DNA from: Selenomonadales bacterium
Lineage (GTDB): Bacteria > Bacillota > Negativicutes > Selenomonadales > Selenomonadaceae
Assembly: GCA_900769615.1 (NCBI GenBank)
Contig: CAAGHH010000021.1
Span: forward strand, 162,128 to 226,127
Reading direction: 5' to 3'
Length of the DNA stretch: 64,000 nucleotides
The number at the start of each line of letters is the position of its first letter. Positions within the stretch are counted from its first letter, which is position 1. Below are positions 26,671 through 36,167 of the stretch, in pieces. The notes below the pieces were generated by a model that did no database searches, was not told the DNA's origin, and worked only from the letters and a program-made list of their open reading frames with translations. Both the position numbers and the translations under genes were made by a program.

Positions 26671-28727
26671 TACTTAGCCTTACTCTCCTTTGCTTTTGCT
26701 ATAATAGTTTGCCACAGTTCAATAAGGACCATAGCTATTGCACCAATAACAGCACCCATGACGATACCGCCAATACCACGCATAAAGGACATATAAACTG
26801 GCGTCCTCATATGAGCGAAAGTTTCAACCATCGAACCTTGACCAATCGTTGCAATAAGTACCAAGGCAAAAAATACCATAGTTGGCCATTTACGCCAAAA
26901 AGCCATTGCCGCCAACATAAATGCAGGATGACCGATCATAAGCTCCTTAGTTCGCGGACGAGCATAAAAAGCCTGCTCTAAAAATGCCCGAAAACGAAGC
27001 TCGACGTTAGATACCGGCATACCTGAGGTATGACCGCTGCGTGCCACAAAGACAATCCCTGCTACTAAAACAACCAGCATTATAAATAACGTTTTTATTT
27101 TTACTGGCATATCAAGAATCTTCTTTAACTGATTCAAAACTCCATCCGTATCATCCATCTTGCCATCAAAAATATCAAACCGTTGCAAGAAAGCAACGCC
27201 TACTAACAGCAATGGCAAAACAAAAGTCAGTTTTATGCCACGAAAGATTTGAAATTCCAGCAAATACTCAATATCCGTAAGTGAACCAGACAGGTAAGCT
27301 GCACCGACATAGGATAAGGCTCCCGTCATAAACAGCGCCAGCATCGCCGTAATAATCATTTTTCCTAAAGAAATTCTTGCCTTGTCACGGATTTTTTGCA
27401 CGCGGTCAAGCTGCCAGATAACGGCCAAAGCCGGGAATAAATTAGCACTAGCTAGTGCCGCAATAGTTCTTATTTTATTGCCATTGCCCATAAGCACTGG
27501 TACCGAAGCTAACGCTGCCAACACAATGAATAATATAAATTGCTGTTTAGGTCGAGCATTAAGTGCCGGTATAACTAGTGACAAATACAATACGCCAGCC
27601 GCTGCTACACCAGCTACGACTAAGGCTCGCAGAATTTTAGCTGGATACAATGAAGCAAACGTCCCTGCTGTTCCTATAGTATAGCCTTGTGCTGCTAATT
27701 TATCATGCGTTGCCTTAAAATATTGCATATTAGTAGCTAAAAGGCTCATATTAGGTGATGGTTTATCGTATATTCGCAACAAATCAATGCGAATATTGCG
27801 TTCCTCATCCGTATTTGACCATCGTTCTACAGCTGCATCAATTTTCATTTTTGGTTGTTCATTTTTAGGAATAGCATAAAGTCTTGCTACTTTATCATAA
27901 CCTATGCCCTTAGCTATTTCCTCCATACCATCCTGCTTATAGAACTGCAACTGCGTGGTAGCTTCGATAAGACCAAGCGTAATATTACGCTCCTTCATCT
28001 CATCAATAGTAGTCTGAAGTGCCTTGGGCGCACCTAATGACTGAGCACCAGAAAATACGATTTCAGAAATTTCAATACCATCAAGACGTTTAAATACTGC
28101 CTTAACATCATCCTTTGAACAATCCTCGTAATCACTAGGACGAGCCAATACATAAAAACCAGCTGCATTAACAGCCTTCATCTCATCAGTCGGCATACCA
28201 ATATTCATTTTGAGGAATGATTCATAATGAGCCTTTACTGCCATTACTTCCTCATTGCCGACCTTATATAACATTACCCGATCATCACCGAGGCGCCTCG
28301 GCAAATCTTCTTTTAATTCCTGCCAAGTAGCTGCATCATGACCAACAATGTAAATCTCGTTGCCCTTTATTTTCCCCTCAGCAATCAGCTGACGCCAGTT
28401 TGCATCAGCCAGTGCTCCACTATGATAATTAGCTAACAACTGACTGCCAGCTATCGCAGTAGCTTTGCCATTGTCATTTAATTTTTTAAAGGTAGTTTCA
28501 TAAACTGCTAATGAGGAAATCCCCGCTTCCTTAGCTTGTTTTAACACCTCATCAGCAGGCAATCCTTCCCTATCGGCCAATTCCAATAAGCCTTCATAAT
28601 CAATAGCTAAATCTACCTGCCGGTTAGCCTGTTCAACACTATGACGGTTAAAACTTATCGCCAATGCCGCGATAAGACCAATAGCAATGAATATTATCAG
28701 CAACCTATTGTATCCAAATGACTTCAT
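26670..28727 (-). CDS. Multi-pass membrane protein, DUF5693 family
   Basis: 685 residues. One membrane segment at the N-terminus (about 9-27) is followed by a soluble region (about 35-365), then a block of about 8 hydrophobic segments (370-680). The N-terminal part resembles the domain set described as DUF5693 and is often found directly upstream of csaB. The function is unknown; the fixed association with CsaB suggests a role in making, flipping or modifying the wall polymer. RBS is GGTGAAG before the ATG at 28727. The downstream csaB overlaps by one base. Confidence 0.8.
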   Translation of the reverse strand: MKSFGYNRLLIIFIAIGLIAALAISFNRHSVEQANRQVDLAIDYEGLLELADREGLPADEVLKQAKEAGISSLAVYETTFKKLNDNGKATAIAGSQLLANYHSGALADANWRQLIAEGKIKGNEIYIVGHDAATWQELKEDLPRRLGDDRVMLYKVGNEEVMAVKAHYESFLKMNIGMPTDEMKAVNAAGFYVLARPSDYEDCSKDDVKAVFKRLDGIEISEIVFSGAQSLGAPKALQTTIDEMKERNITLGLIEATTQLQFYKQDGMEEIAKGIGYDKVARLYAIPKNEQPKMKIDAAVERWSNTDEERNIRIDLLRIYDKPSPNMSLLATNMQYFKATHDKLAAQGYTIGTAGTFASLYPAKILRALVVAGVAAAGVLYLSLVIPALNARPKQQFILFIVLAALASVPVLMGNGNKIRTIAALASANLFPALAVIWQLDRVQKIRDKARISLGKMIITAMLALFMTGALSYVGAAYLSGSLTDIEYLLEFQIFRGIKLTFVLPLLLVGVAFLQRFDIFDGKMDDTDGVLNQLKKILDMPVKIKTLFIMLVVLVAGIVFVARSGHTSGMPVSNVELRFRAFLEQAFYARPRTKELMIGHPAFMLAAMAFWRKWPTMVFFALVLIATIGQGSMVETFAHMRTPVYMSFMRGIGGIVMGAVIGAIAMVLIELWQTIIAKAKESKAK

Positions 28728-28751
28728 GCTAGTTTCTTCACCTTAATCCTT

Positions 28752-29450
28752 TTATTTACTATCATTCTGCTGAGCAGTTATAATGATAGCCCCTTCAGTT
28801 TGTTTGACCTGTTTTATTTTCAGCCCCCAAGGAAGCTTTTGTGGTGCTACTAGCTGAACATTACCAAAAATATCGCCCAATTTAGCAGTACCTATCAGCG
28901 CGTTTTTTATATTCAGATGGGTCATACGGAAATAAATCGCATCAGCATCCTCAGCAATCTGTCCAACCATCTCGATATCAGCCATACGACCAAAAATCTT
29001 CATATTAGCTGTTATAATTATGTCATCCTTATTAATTGTAACCTGGACATTTTCGATTTTATCTATCTTACGCGCCAGCACCTCACGCAGGTTGTCAGCA
29101 TTTATAATTCCCTTAAGCTGCAGACTATCAGCGCTTTTCACCTGCACCTTATCAGTTAGCAATGATTCCATATCCAGACGAATATTCGTGCCTTGTAAAC
29201 TAACTTCACTAAGATATACTTGTCCTATCTTAGCCTGATGCGCCACCGCATTCAACGTATCTACTCTTCCCCAAAGCAAGTATATAGCTGGTGACGTTGC
29301 TATTTCAGCTGCTACATCGTTAGTAGCCAATTTTTGACTGAGTTTTGTTTGCAAAGCAGCTTGTGCCAGCCAAGGTACGACCGTTTGCCCTAACACGATT
29401 AATATTATGAAGAACAAGCCTAGAATAGTCAAGCATTTTCGCAAAATCAT
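28752..29450 (-). CDS. DUF2993 (LmeA-type) lipid-binding-like protein
   Basis: 232 residues from the ATG at 29450. A TTG at 29444 would put the GAGG box at better spacing, so the exact start is uncertain. One N-terminal membrane segment (about 6-27) is followed by a DUF2993 region (about 30-225) of beta strands with a phospholipid-binding fold in related proteins. It probably sits in the periplasm, anchored to the inner membrane. It is 24 nt upstream of the DUF5693-csaB pair and probably cotranscribed, which suggests an envelope role. Confidence 0.78.
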   Translation of the reverse strand: MILRKCLTILGLFFIILIVLGQTVVPWLAQAALQTKLSQKLATNDVAAEIATSPAIYLLWGRVDTLNAVAHQAKIGQVYLSEVSLQGTNIRLDMESLLTDKVQVKSADSLQLKGIINADNLREVLARKIDKIENVQVTINKDDIIITANMKIFGRMADIEMVGQIAEDADAIYFRMTHLNIKNALIGTAKLGDIFGNVQLVAPQKLPWGLKIKQVKQTEGAIIITAQQNDSK

Positions 29451-29481
29451 CAACCTCACTTAATGTATCTAACTAAGGAAA

Positions 29482-29513
29482 GAGTCAGGAACCTGCTACT
29501 AGATTCCTGACTC
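29482..29513 (-). terminator. Terminator after prfB
   Basis: Perfect 10-bp stem (29482-29491 with 29504-29513) with a 12-nt loop, 6 nt after the prfB stop. The T-run on the minus strand is short, so some read-through into the next gene is possible. Confidence 0.7.
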
Positions 29514-29518
29514 ACTCA

Positions 29519-30625
29519 TCATATTTCGTGATTTGCCTTAGCACTAAGGTAAGCTCTAATAAATGGATCGATATCTCCATCCATAACTGCCTGAACATTA
29601 CCAGTTTCATGATTGGTACGATGATCTTTTACCATAGTATATGGCTGAAAAACGTACGAACGAATCTGACTGCCCCATTCAATGTTTTGCTGATCGCCTT
29701 CTAATTTAGCTAATTCAGCTTCCTTTTTCTCCTGTTCCAGTTCAAACAGCTTAGCTCTAAGCATTTTTAGACACTGTTCACGATTCTGCAACTGCGAACG
29801 CTCATTTTGACACTGCACAACGATACCAGTCGGCTCATGCGTCATGCGCACAGCTGATGATGTTTTATTGATATGCTGTCCACCAGCACCAGATGCCCGA
29901 TAAGTATCTACTCTGACATCAGCCATATTGATGTCAACTTCTACTGCATCATCAATTTCCGGCATGATATCGCAGGCCGAAAATGAAGTATGGCGGCGAG
30001 CATTGGCATCAAACGGTGAAATTCGCACCAAACGATGCACACCTTTTTCGGATTTCAGGAAGCCATAGGCATTGTGTCCTTTGATAAAAAGCGTTACTGA
30101 TTTAACGCCAGCCTCATCACCAGGAAGAATATCTGCTGTCTCTACCGTAAAGCCATGACGCTCCGCCCAGCGGCCATACATTCTCAGCAGCATCTGCGTC
30201 CAGTCTTGCGCTTCAGTTCCGCCCGCACCAGCATGCAGTGTCAAAATAGCATTGTTGGCATCATAAGGACCAGACAATAAAACCTCCAGCTGCAAGCTTT
30301 CCAAGCCTTCAGCTACATTTGCCAATTCGTTTTTGACATCATCTTCTAAGCCTTCATCATTTTCTTCCATGCCCATCTCAAAAAGCGTTTCCGCGTCTTC
30401 ATATTTGCTGACTAAGCGTTTATACTTATCAACGCTTATTTTAACATCATTTAATTCCTGATTGATTTTTTGCGCCTTTTCAGCATCATCCCAAAAAGTC
30501 GGCTCACCCATTTTATATTCCAGCTCAGCGATTTTTTCTTCTTTTGCCGGAACCTCCAGCGAATCACGCATTTCGTCCAATTTGGTTTTTAATTCACTAA
30601 GCTGTGGTTTTAAATCTTCAAGCAT
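29519..30625 (-). CDS. prfB: Peptide chain release factor 2
   Basis: 368 residues of the RF2 family, full length. The catalytic GGQ is in SGAGGQHINKT. RF2 recognises UAA and UGA stop codons. The reading frame is continuous from the start: there is no in-frame UGA near codon 25 and so no programmed +1 frameshift, which most bacterial prfB genes have. The N-terminal helix (LSELKTKLDEM) aligns without a gap at the usual frameshift position. It lies 23 nt after secA, a common Firmicute pair. Confidence 0.95.
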   Translation of the reverse strand: MLEDLKPQLSELKTKLDEMRDSLEVPAKEEKIAELEYKMGEPTFWDDAEKAQKINQELNDVKISVDKYKRLVSKYEDAETLFEMGMEENDEGLEDDVKNELANVAEGLESLQLEVLLSGPYDANNAILTLHAGAGGTEAQDWTQMLLRMYGRWAERHGFTVETADILPGDEAGVKSVTLFIKGHNAYGFLKSEKGVHRLVRISPFDANARRHTSFSACDIMPEIDDAVEVDINMADVRVDTYRASGAGGQHINKTSSAVRMTHEPTGIVVQCQNERSQLQNREQCLKMLRAKLFELEQEKKEAELAKLEGDQQNIEWGSQIRSYVFQPYTMVKDHRTNHETGNVQAVMDGDIDPFIRAYLSAKANHEI

Positions 30626-30648
30626 TCTTTCGCACCTTTACTTATAAA

Positions 30649-33216
30649 TTAATCATTTCTGCCACAACAGTTCTTATATTTTTTCCCGCTGCCACAAGGA
30701 CAAGGATCATTACGTCCTACTTTTTCACCATCATTAGTTATTGGCTTTTGCTTAGCCTCCGCTGCACTAACCTCATCACCATGCGAAGCCTGCGCATTCT
30801 GCAAATGATCCGAAAGCTTCGAACGTTGTGCTTCTATAGCGGCTTCCGTATCTTGCTGCTGCTCTGGCGTAACGATACTTACATGATACATAAGGGAAGC
30901 TATCTGATCTTGAATAGCAGCTTCCATTTCTTCAAACATATCCAGGGCTTCAATCTTATACTCAACTAACGGATTACGCTGACCATAAGCTCTAAGATTG
31001 ATACCTTCACGAAGCATATCCATGTGATCAAGATGTTCCATCCATTTGTTATCAACTACGCGAAGCATGACAACCTTCTCCAGCTCACGCATATTTTCTT
31101 CACCAAATAATAATTCTCGCTGCTGATAACCTTCCTCAGCTGTTTTTTCCAAAGTTTCCTTTAACTCATCACGGCTAAGTTCAACTAATTCCTCTTTTTT
31201 CAGCTTGCCAGCAGGGGCATAAATCTTTTCCGCATCAGCAATAAGCTCATCTAACTGCCATTCTTCCGGATAAAGCTGTTCATTGGCATACTGGTTCATT
31301 TCATCCTTGATGATATGATTTACCATGCCAATAATATTTTCCCGCAAATTATCGCCAGTTAAAATCTTGCGACGCTCGCCATACATAACCTCACGCTGCT
31401 GATTCATAACATCATCATACTCAAGGACGTGTTTACGAATATCAAAGTTACGCGCTTCAACCTTCTTCTGCGCATGTTCAATAGAATTCGTAATTAAGCG
31501 ATGCTCAATAGGCTCATCCTCTTCCATGCCCAGCTTATCCATCATCCCTGAAATGCGATCGGCAGCAAATAACCGCAATAAATCATCCTCTAACGATAAG
31601 AAAAACCGCGAAGCACCAGGATCGCCTTGACGACCGGAACGGCCACGTAACTGATTATCAATGCGGCGGGATTCATGGCGTTCCGTACCTACGATAAACA
31701 AACCACCAAGCTCAGCTACACCCTCGCCCAGCTTAATATCCGTACCACGACCAGCCATATTGGTAGCAATAGTAACCGATCCCTTTTGACCTGCGCCAGC
31801 AATTATTTCAGCTTCTTTTTCATGGAATTTAGCATTTAGAACATTATGCGAAATACCATGCCTTTTTAGTACCGCGCTTAGCTCCTCCGACTGCGTAATT
31901 GAAGTCGTACCTATGAGCACTGGCTGCCCCTTAGCATGCAGCTCCTGCACAAACTTGCCAACAGCTTTATACTTAGCCCGTTTGGTCTTGTAAATAAGAT
32001 CCGGATAATCTATGCGCTGTACTGGTTTATTCGTTGGTACTACGATAACCGGCAAATTATAAATTTTTAAGAACTCGTCTTCCTCGGTTTTAGCAGTACC
32101 AGTCATACCTGCCAATTTATTATACATACGGAAATAATTCTGGAAGGTAATCGTAGCTAAAGTCTGCGATTCACGCTGAATTTTAACGCCTTCTTTAGCC
32201 TCAATAGCCTGATGCAAACCATCAGAATAACGCCGGCCTTCCATAAGACGTCCCGTAAATTCATCAACGATAATAATTTCACCATTGCGAACCACATAAT
32301 CACGGTCACGCTTCATTAAAGCCTTGGCGCGAAGCGCTGCCGTAAAGCAATGTGAAAGCTCAATATTTTCAGGCGCATAGAGATTATTGATACCAAGAAT
32401 CTTTTCAATCTTTGGTACCGTACTATCGGCAGCCGCTACCGTTTTCTGCTTTTCATCGACCGTATAATCGTTGCCTTCCTTTAGTCCTGCCACAGCTTTA
32501 GCCATAACAGCATACATATCTGTCGATTTAGCGCCAGGACCAGAAATAATAAGCGGCGTACGCGCCTCATCAATAAGAATAGAATCAACCTCATCGACAA
32601 TAGCAAAATTAAGTTCCCGCTGCACCATCTGATTTTGGTAAATAACCATATTATCACGCAAATAGTCAAAACCAAATTCGTTGTTGGTACCAAAGGTTAC
32701 ATCACAACCATAGGCATATTTACGCTCTGGGAAGTCCATATCATGAACAACCAAACCGACCGTAAGCCCTAAGAAGCGATATAGTTTACCCATTTCTTCA
32801 CTATCGCGGCGAGCCAGATAATCGTTGACCGTAATCATGTGCACGCCTTTACCCGTAAGAGCATTTAAATATACCGGAAGCGTTGCCACCAAAGTTTTAC
32901 CTTCACCGGTACGCATCTCGGCAATCTTGCCTTCATGCAGGCACATACCACCAATAAGCTGCACATCAAAATGCCGCATACCTAAAACCCTGCGGGAGGC
33001 CTCACGAACAACAGCAAACGCTTCTGGAAGCATCTCATCTAATGTTTCACCATTTGCCAGCCGTTCTCTAAACTGATTAGTATATCCTACCAGCTTATCA
33101 TCAGTCAGGTTCTGCATTTGCGGTTCTAACGCATTGATTTTCTCGACAACCTCGCGATAACGGGCTATTTCTTTATCGTTATTGTCGCCTAAGAATCTTT
33201 TTAAAAATCCCAGCAA
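30649..33216 (-). CDS. secA: Preprotein translocase ATPase SecA
   Basis: 855 residues, normal length. The first nucleotide-binding fold has Walker A MRTGEGKT, the DEAD-type VDEVDSILIDEA, and the second has GRGTDIKLGEG and the GRSGRQGDPG arginine finger. The C-terminus ends in a zinc SEC-C finger CPCGSGKKYKNCC. SecA drives export of unfolded preproteins through SecYEG. The start is a TTG at 33216 with an AGGAG box 9-10 nt upstream. The C-terminal linker (about 790-835) is polar and Ala/Glu-rich. Confidence 0.96.
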   Translation of the reverse strand: MLGFLKRFLGDNNDKEIARYREVVEKINALEPQMQNLTDDKLVGYTNQFRERLANGETLDEMLPEAFAVVREASRRVLGMRHFDVQLIGGMCLHEGKIAEMRTGEGKTLVATLPVYLNALTGKGVHMITVNDYLARRDSEEMGKLYRFLGLTVGLVVHDMDFPERKYAYGCDVTFGTNNEFGFDYLRDNMVIYQNQMVQRELNFAIVDEVDSILIDEARTPLIISGPGAKSTDMYAVMAKAVAGLKEGNDYTVDEKQKTVAAADSTVPKIEKILGINNLYAPENIELSHCFTAALRAKALMKRDRDYVVRNGEIIIVDEFTGRLMEGRRYSDGLHQAIEAKEGVKIQRESQTLATITFQNYFRMYNKLAGMTGTAKTEEDEFLKIYNLPVIVVPTNKPVQRIDYPDLIYKTKRAKYKAVGKFVQELHAKGQPVLIGTTSITQSEELSAVLKRHGISHNVLNAKFHEKEAEIIAGAGQKGSVTIATNMAGRGTDIKLGEGVAELGGLFIVGTERHESRRIDNQLRGRSGRQGDPGASRFFLSLEDDLLRLFAADRISGMMDKLGMEEDEPIEHRLITNSIEHAQKKVEARNFDIRKHVLEYDDVMNQQREVMYGERRKILTGDNLRENIIGMVNHIIKDEMNQYANEQLYPEEWQLDELIADAEKIYAPAGKLKKEELVELSRDELKETLEKTAEEGYQQRELLFGEENMRELEKVVMLRVVDNKWMEHLDHMDMLREGINLRAYGQRNPLVEYKIEALDMFEEMEAAIQDQIASLMYHVSIVTPEQQQDTEAAIEAQRSKLSDHLQNAQASHGDEVSAAEAKQKPITNDGEKVGRNDPCPCGSGKKYKNCCGRND

Positions 33217-33319
33217 ACAAAATCACTCCTATCTAAGCAACAGTCTTTCCTTACAATATTATCAAACTGCCTGTTATAAGTCAATTTATACAATGTTTCT
33301 ACCTATAAATATACTATCT

Positions 33320-33571
33320 ATTCAATTCATCCAACCTGGTGCATCCTCTATCGATAAAAAACAAGGCTTATCATTCTGCTTGATTGCTACCGGTGGTGGT
33401 TCTGATGGCAATATTACCACAGCTATGGGAATACCGACCGTCGATGGCGTAGGTCCAGTAGGTGCGGGCGGACACAGTGCCACTGAATGGCTTGATTCTA
33501 AAAGTGTCGAACCACGTATGCGTTTGTTAAAAGCTACTATCGCTTACCTCTGCCAGCATCCAGAATTTTAA
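33320..33571 (+). pseudogene. C-terminal remnant of an M20 family peptidase
   Basis: On the plus strand, codons 33365-33571 encode ATGGGSDGNITTAMGIPT followed by a GPVGAGGHSATEWL segment and a normal stop. This is the C-terminal metal-binding end of M20 (glutamate carboxypeptidase / peptidase T-like) enzymes. The rest of the enzyme (about 300 residues) is absent, with no plausible start or ribosome binding site. I treat it as a decayed gene fragment. It occupies most of the 440-bp gap between secA and hpf. Confidence 0.8.
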
Positions 33572-33594
33572 ATCTATAATATAAGCTATAATAA

Positions 33595-33641
33595 CAAAAA
33601 TTAACTCCTTAAGTAATAAAAACCTAAGGAGTTAATTTTTG
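33595..33641 (-). terminator. Terminator of hpf
   Basis: Perfect 17-bp stem (33595-33611 with 33625-33641), 13-nt loop, ending in a T-run on the minus strand, 15 nt after the hpf stop. The A-rich and T-rich arm ends make it bidirectional. Confidence 0.92.
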
Positions 33642-33655
33642 TTTTCAATTACTAT

Positions 33656-34204
33656 TTAATTATCCGATTCAATCAGACCATAGTTACCATCATTGCGGCG
33701 ATAAACTACGTTCACTTCTTCAGTTTGAGCATCACGGAACACAAAGAAGTTATGATTAAGCAAATTCATCTGCATAATAGCTTCCTGCACATCCATCGGT
33801 TTTACCACGAAGCGTTTAGTTTTCACTACTTTGTACTCACCATCATCTTCAGCTGTTTCCGGTACAGCTGGTGCGGTTTTGAAAGCCTCTGCCTTAAAAC
33901 CGCCACTACGGAAACGACGAGCTAATTTCGTTTTTTGTTTATGGATCTGACGCTCCAATTTCTCTACCACCAGGTCAATGGATGTATACATATCCATTGT
34001 TGCTTCCTCGCCTCTCAGCAGGACGCCTCCCTGAATCGGAACCGTTACCTCTACGATGTGACGCTCTTTCGATACCGACAAAAGCACCGTGATGTTACCT
34101 ACGTTATCAAAGTATTTAGTTACTTTGCCAACACGTTTCTCCACGTATTCACGCAGGGAAGGAGTAATTTCGACGTTTTTGCCTCTTACAGTGAATGTTG
34201 CCAT
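33656..34204 (-). CDS. hpf: Ribosome hibernation promoting factor, long form
   Basis: 182 residues from the ATG at 34204, chosen for the AGGGG box 9 nt upstream. The N-terminal domain (1-100) is the HPF/YfiA fold; residues 125-180 form the C-terminal dimerisation domain (VKTKRFVVKPMDVQEAIMQM) found only in the long form of Firmicutes and relatives. It pairs two 70S ribosomes into inactive 100S dimers in stationary phase. It is a single-gene unit. Two small hairpins lie in its leader (34230-34276). Confidence 0.95.
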   Translation of the reverse strand: MATFTVRGKNVEITPSLREYVEKRVGKVTKYFDNVGNITVLLSVSKERHIVEVTVPIQGGVLLRGEEATMDMYTSIDLVVEKLERQIHKQKTKLARRFRSGGFKAEAFKTAPAVPETAEDDGEYKVVKTKRFVVKPMDVQEAIMQMNLLNHNFFVFRDAQTEEVNVVYRRNDGNYGLIESDN

Positions 34205-34229
34205 ACGACACATCCCCTTTCTTATTATG

Positions 34230-34276
34230 CCGTGACTTAGTCACGGTTATTATCAATTAAACCTGTCTTTCAGGTT
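34230..34276 (-). repeat. Two small hairpins in the hpf leader
   Basis: A perfect 7-bp stem with a 3-nt loop (34230-34246) and a 6-bp stem with a 5-nt loop (34260-34276) lie about 26 and 56 nt upstream of the hpf start. They may stabilise the message or regulate translation. I cannot match them to a known element. Confidence 0.45.
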
Positions 34277-34368
34277 ATATTGGTATTATTCGTCATAAAT
34301 AATATAATCCCTTCTTTTTAAAATAAAATATCTGAAATTTTCCATAGTTTATTTTTGCAAACAAAAAA

Positions 34369-34390
34369 GCCCTCTCCCAAAAGAGAAGGC
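34369..34390 (-). terminator. Terminator of the cold-shock gene
   Basis: 8-bp stem (34369-34376 with 34383-34390, one G-T pair) with a 6-nt loop and six T on the minus strand. Confidence 0.88.
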
Positions 34391-34410
34391 CCAGTTATTA
34401 ATTTGTTTTA

Positions 34411-34611
34411 TCAGGCAGTCTTTACAACGTTAGCTGCCTGCGGTCCACGTGCACCCTCAACAACATCGAATTCAACTTCCTGCCCCTCATTCAGTGTTTT
34501 GAATCCTTCATCATTGATAGCGGAAAAATGAACAAAAACATCATCGCCGTCCTCACGGGAAATAAAACCATAACCCTTTTCGGCACTAAACCATTTAACT
34601 TTTCCAACCAT
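34411..34611 (-). CDS. Cold-shock protein (CspA/CspB family)
   Basis: 66 residues from the ATG at 34611, which has a GGAGG box 7 nt upstream; an upstream in-frame start would add 15 residues and is rejected. RNP1 KGYGFI and RNP2 VFVHFSAI are present, the nucleic-acid-binding surface of the OB fold. The start MVGKVKWF is typical. It acts as an RNA chaperone. The single gene has a perfect promoter (34669-34697) and terminator. The 5' leader would be about 50 nt, short for a cold-induced csp with thermoregulatory leader. Confidence 0.96.
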   Translation of the reverse strand: MVGKVKWFSAEKGYGFISREDGDDVFVHFSAINDEGFKTLNEGQEVEFDVVEGARGPQAANVVKTA

Positions 34612-34668
34612 AAAGATTCCTCCTAATACGATATAACCCTTGTCACTATATAACATGACCTGTGTTCA

Positions 34669-34697
34669 ATTATACGTATCAAAAAGACAAATGTCAA
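34669..34697 (-). promoter_or_regulatory. Consensus promoter of the cold-shock gene
   Basis: Minus-strand TTGACA (34692-34697), a 17-bp spacer and TATAAT (34669-34674): perfect sigma-70 consensus in both boxes and spacing. Confidence 0.9.
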
Positions 34698-34795
34698 CCG
34701 ACTGAAAAAAGCCCATTGCTAACAATACTTTTATTTTTCCTCATGCATTTGTCGCTTTTGTTCATACATGCGCCTATCAGCAATTATATAAATTA

Positions 34796-35515
34796 TTACA
34801 ACACCTTGGACAAAAAATTCTTCGTCCGCTCTTCCTGCGGATGTTCAAAGACTTCCTTAGGCGTTCCCTGCTCTGTTATATGCCCATCAGCTACAAACAG
34901 CACCCTATCAGCAACTTCACGGGCAAATCCCATTTCATGCGTAACAATAACCATTGTCATGCCTTCACTAGCGAGACTGCGCATAACATCTAAAACCTCA
35001 CCAACCATTTCTGGATCCAGCGCTGATGTCGGTTCATCAAATAACATCACTTTAGGTTTCATAGCTAATGCCCTAGCTATGGCTACACGCTGCTGCTGAC
35101 CACCGGATAGCTGCTCGGGATAATTTTCAGCTTTATCAGCCAAACCAACTCTGGCTAACAGTTTTCTAGCGTCAGCTTCCGCTTCGGCCTTTGCTACATG
35201 CCGTACTTTTATTGGTGCCAGCATGATATTTTGCAATACCGTCATGTGCGGAAAAAGATTGAACCGCTGAAATACCATACCAACTTCTTCGCGTACTTTA
35301 TTGATATTAGCTTCACCATCAAGCAAAATGCCATCAACCGAAATCGTGCCCTCGGTTGGCTCCTCAAGATAATTCATACAACGAAGCAGCGTGCTTTTAC
35401 CAGAACCAGATGGTCCTATGATAGCTACGACCTCTTTTTCGGCAATTTCTAGATCAATCCCCTGCAAAACCTTGACCTCACCGTATGATTTATGCAAATT
35501 TTCAATGCTTATCAT
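34796..35515 (-). CDS. Polar amino-acid ABC transporter ATPase (GlnQ type)
   Basis: 239 residues with Walker A GPSGSGKST, signature LSGGQQQR, Walker B VMLFDEPTSALD and H-loop VTHEM. It overlaps the upstream permease by 14 nt and is translated from an ATG with a GGAGG box. With the permease and the binding lipoprotein upstream it forms a complete uptake system for one polar amino acid. Closely related to the ATPase at 4766, so the two systems are probably paralogues. Confidence 0.94.
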   Translation of the reverse strand: MISIENLHKSYGEVKVLQGIDLEIAEKEVVAIIGPSGSGKSTLLRCMNYLEEPTEGTISVDGILLDGEANINKVREEVGMVFQRFNLFPHMTVLQNIMLAPIKVRHVAKAEAEADARKLLARVGLADKAENYPEQLSGGQQQRVAIARALAMKPKVMLFDEPTSALDPEMVGEVLDVMRSLASEGMTMVIVTHEMGFAREVADRVLFVADGHITEQGTPKEVFEHPQEERTKNFLSKVL

Positions 35516-36167
35516 CTGTTTTGTACCTCCACTCCAAATAAGCTACCAAACGGGAAATAGTAAGCGTCATAAATAAATAAATAATTGCTACACACGTCCA
35601 TATTTCCACCGAAGCATAGGTTTTGGCAATTATAAGCTGACCACGACGAGTAAGTTCTTCAAAGCCGATTACTGAAACCAGCGATGAATCCTTTAAAAGT
35701 GCAATAAATTCATTACCTAGCTGAGGAATAACTCGTTTAAAGGCCTGCGGTATGATGATATAACGCATAGTCTGAACCCATGTCATTCCCAGCGACCGAC
35801 CAGCTTCCATCTGTCCTTTATCAATAGATTGCATACCGGAACGGAATATTTCCGCCACATAAGCACCTGAATTCAGGCCACAAGCGCTGATAGCTGCAAC
35901 ATAAGGATCGCTGCGCTGACCTGTTAATAGTGGCAGTGCAAAATAAACTAAAAATATCTGCACTAAAAGTGGCGTGCCACGGAAAAAATCAACATAAATA
36001 GCGGCAAGCAGCCGAAATATTTTAATACGGCAAAGTCTAGCCACGCCCATTATTAGACCAATAATGATACCTACAGTTACTGACATTGCTGTAATCTTGA
36101 TGGTAATACCTGCCCCCATAAGCAGTAACGGGAATGATTGTACTACCAAATTAAAATTAAAATCCAT
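35502..36167 (-). CDS. Polar amino-acid ABC transporter permease
   Basis: 221-residue HEQRO-family permease with about five membrane segments; the EAA loop EAGRSLGMTWVQTMRYII and the RGTPLLVQIFLVYF segment are clear. It works with the ATPase encoded downstream and the binding lipoprotein encoded upstream. A promoter lies directly before it (36251-36280), separate from that of the binding protein, and a terminator lies between the two genes. Confidence 0.93.
   Translation of the reverse strand: MDFNFNLVVQSFPLLLMGAGITIKITAMSVTVGIIIGLIMGVARLCRIKIFRLLAAIYVDFFRGTPLLVQIFLVYFALPLLTGQRSDPYVAAISACGLNSGAYVAEIFRSGMQSIDKGQMEAGRSLGMTWVQTMRYIIIPQAFKRVIPQLGNEFIALLKDSSLVSVIGFEELTRRGQLIIAKTYASVEIWTCVAIIYLFMTLTISRLVAYLEWRYKTDDKH

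Noticed and set aside
33182..33571. Whole 129-codon frame as an intact gene
   Set aside because: The first about 50 codons read across the secA start region with no homology or ribosome binding site; only the C-terminal part matches an M20 peptidase, so it is called a relic.
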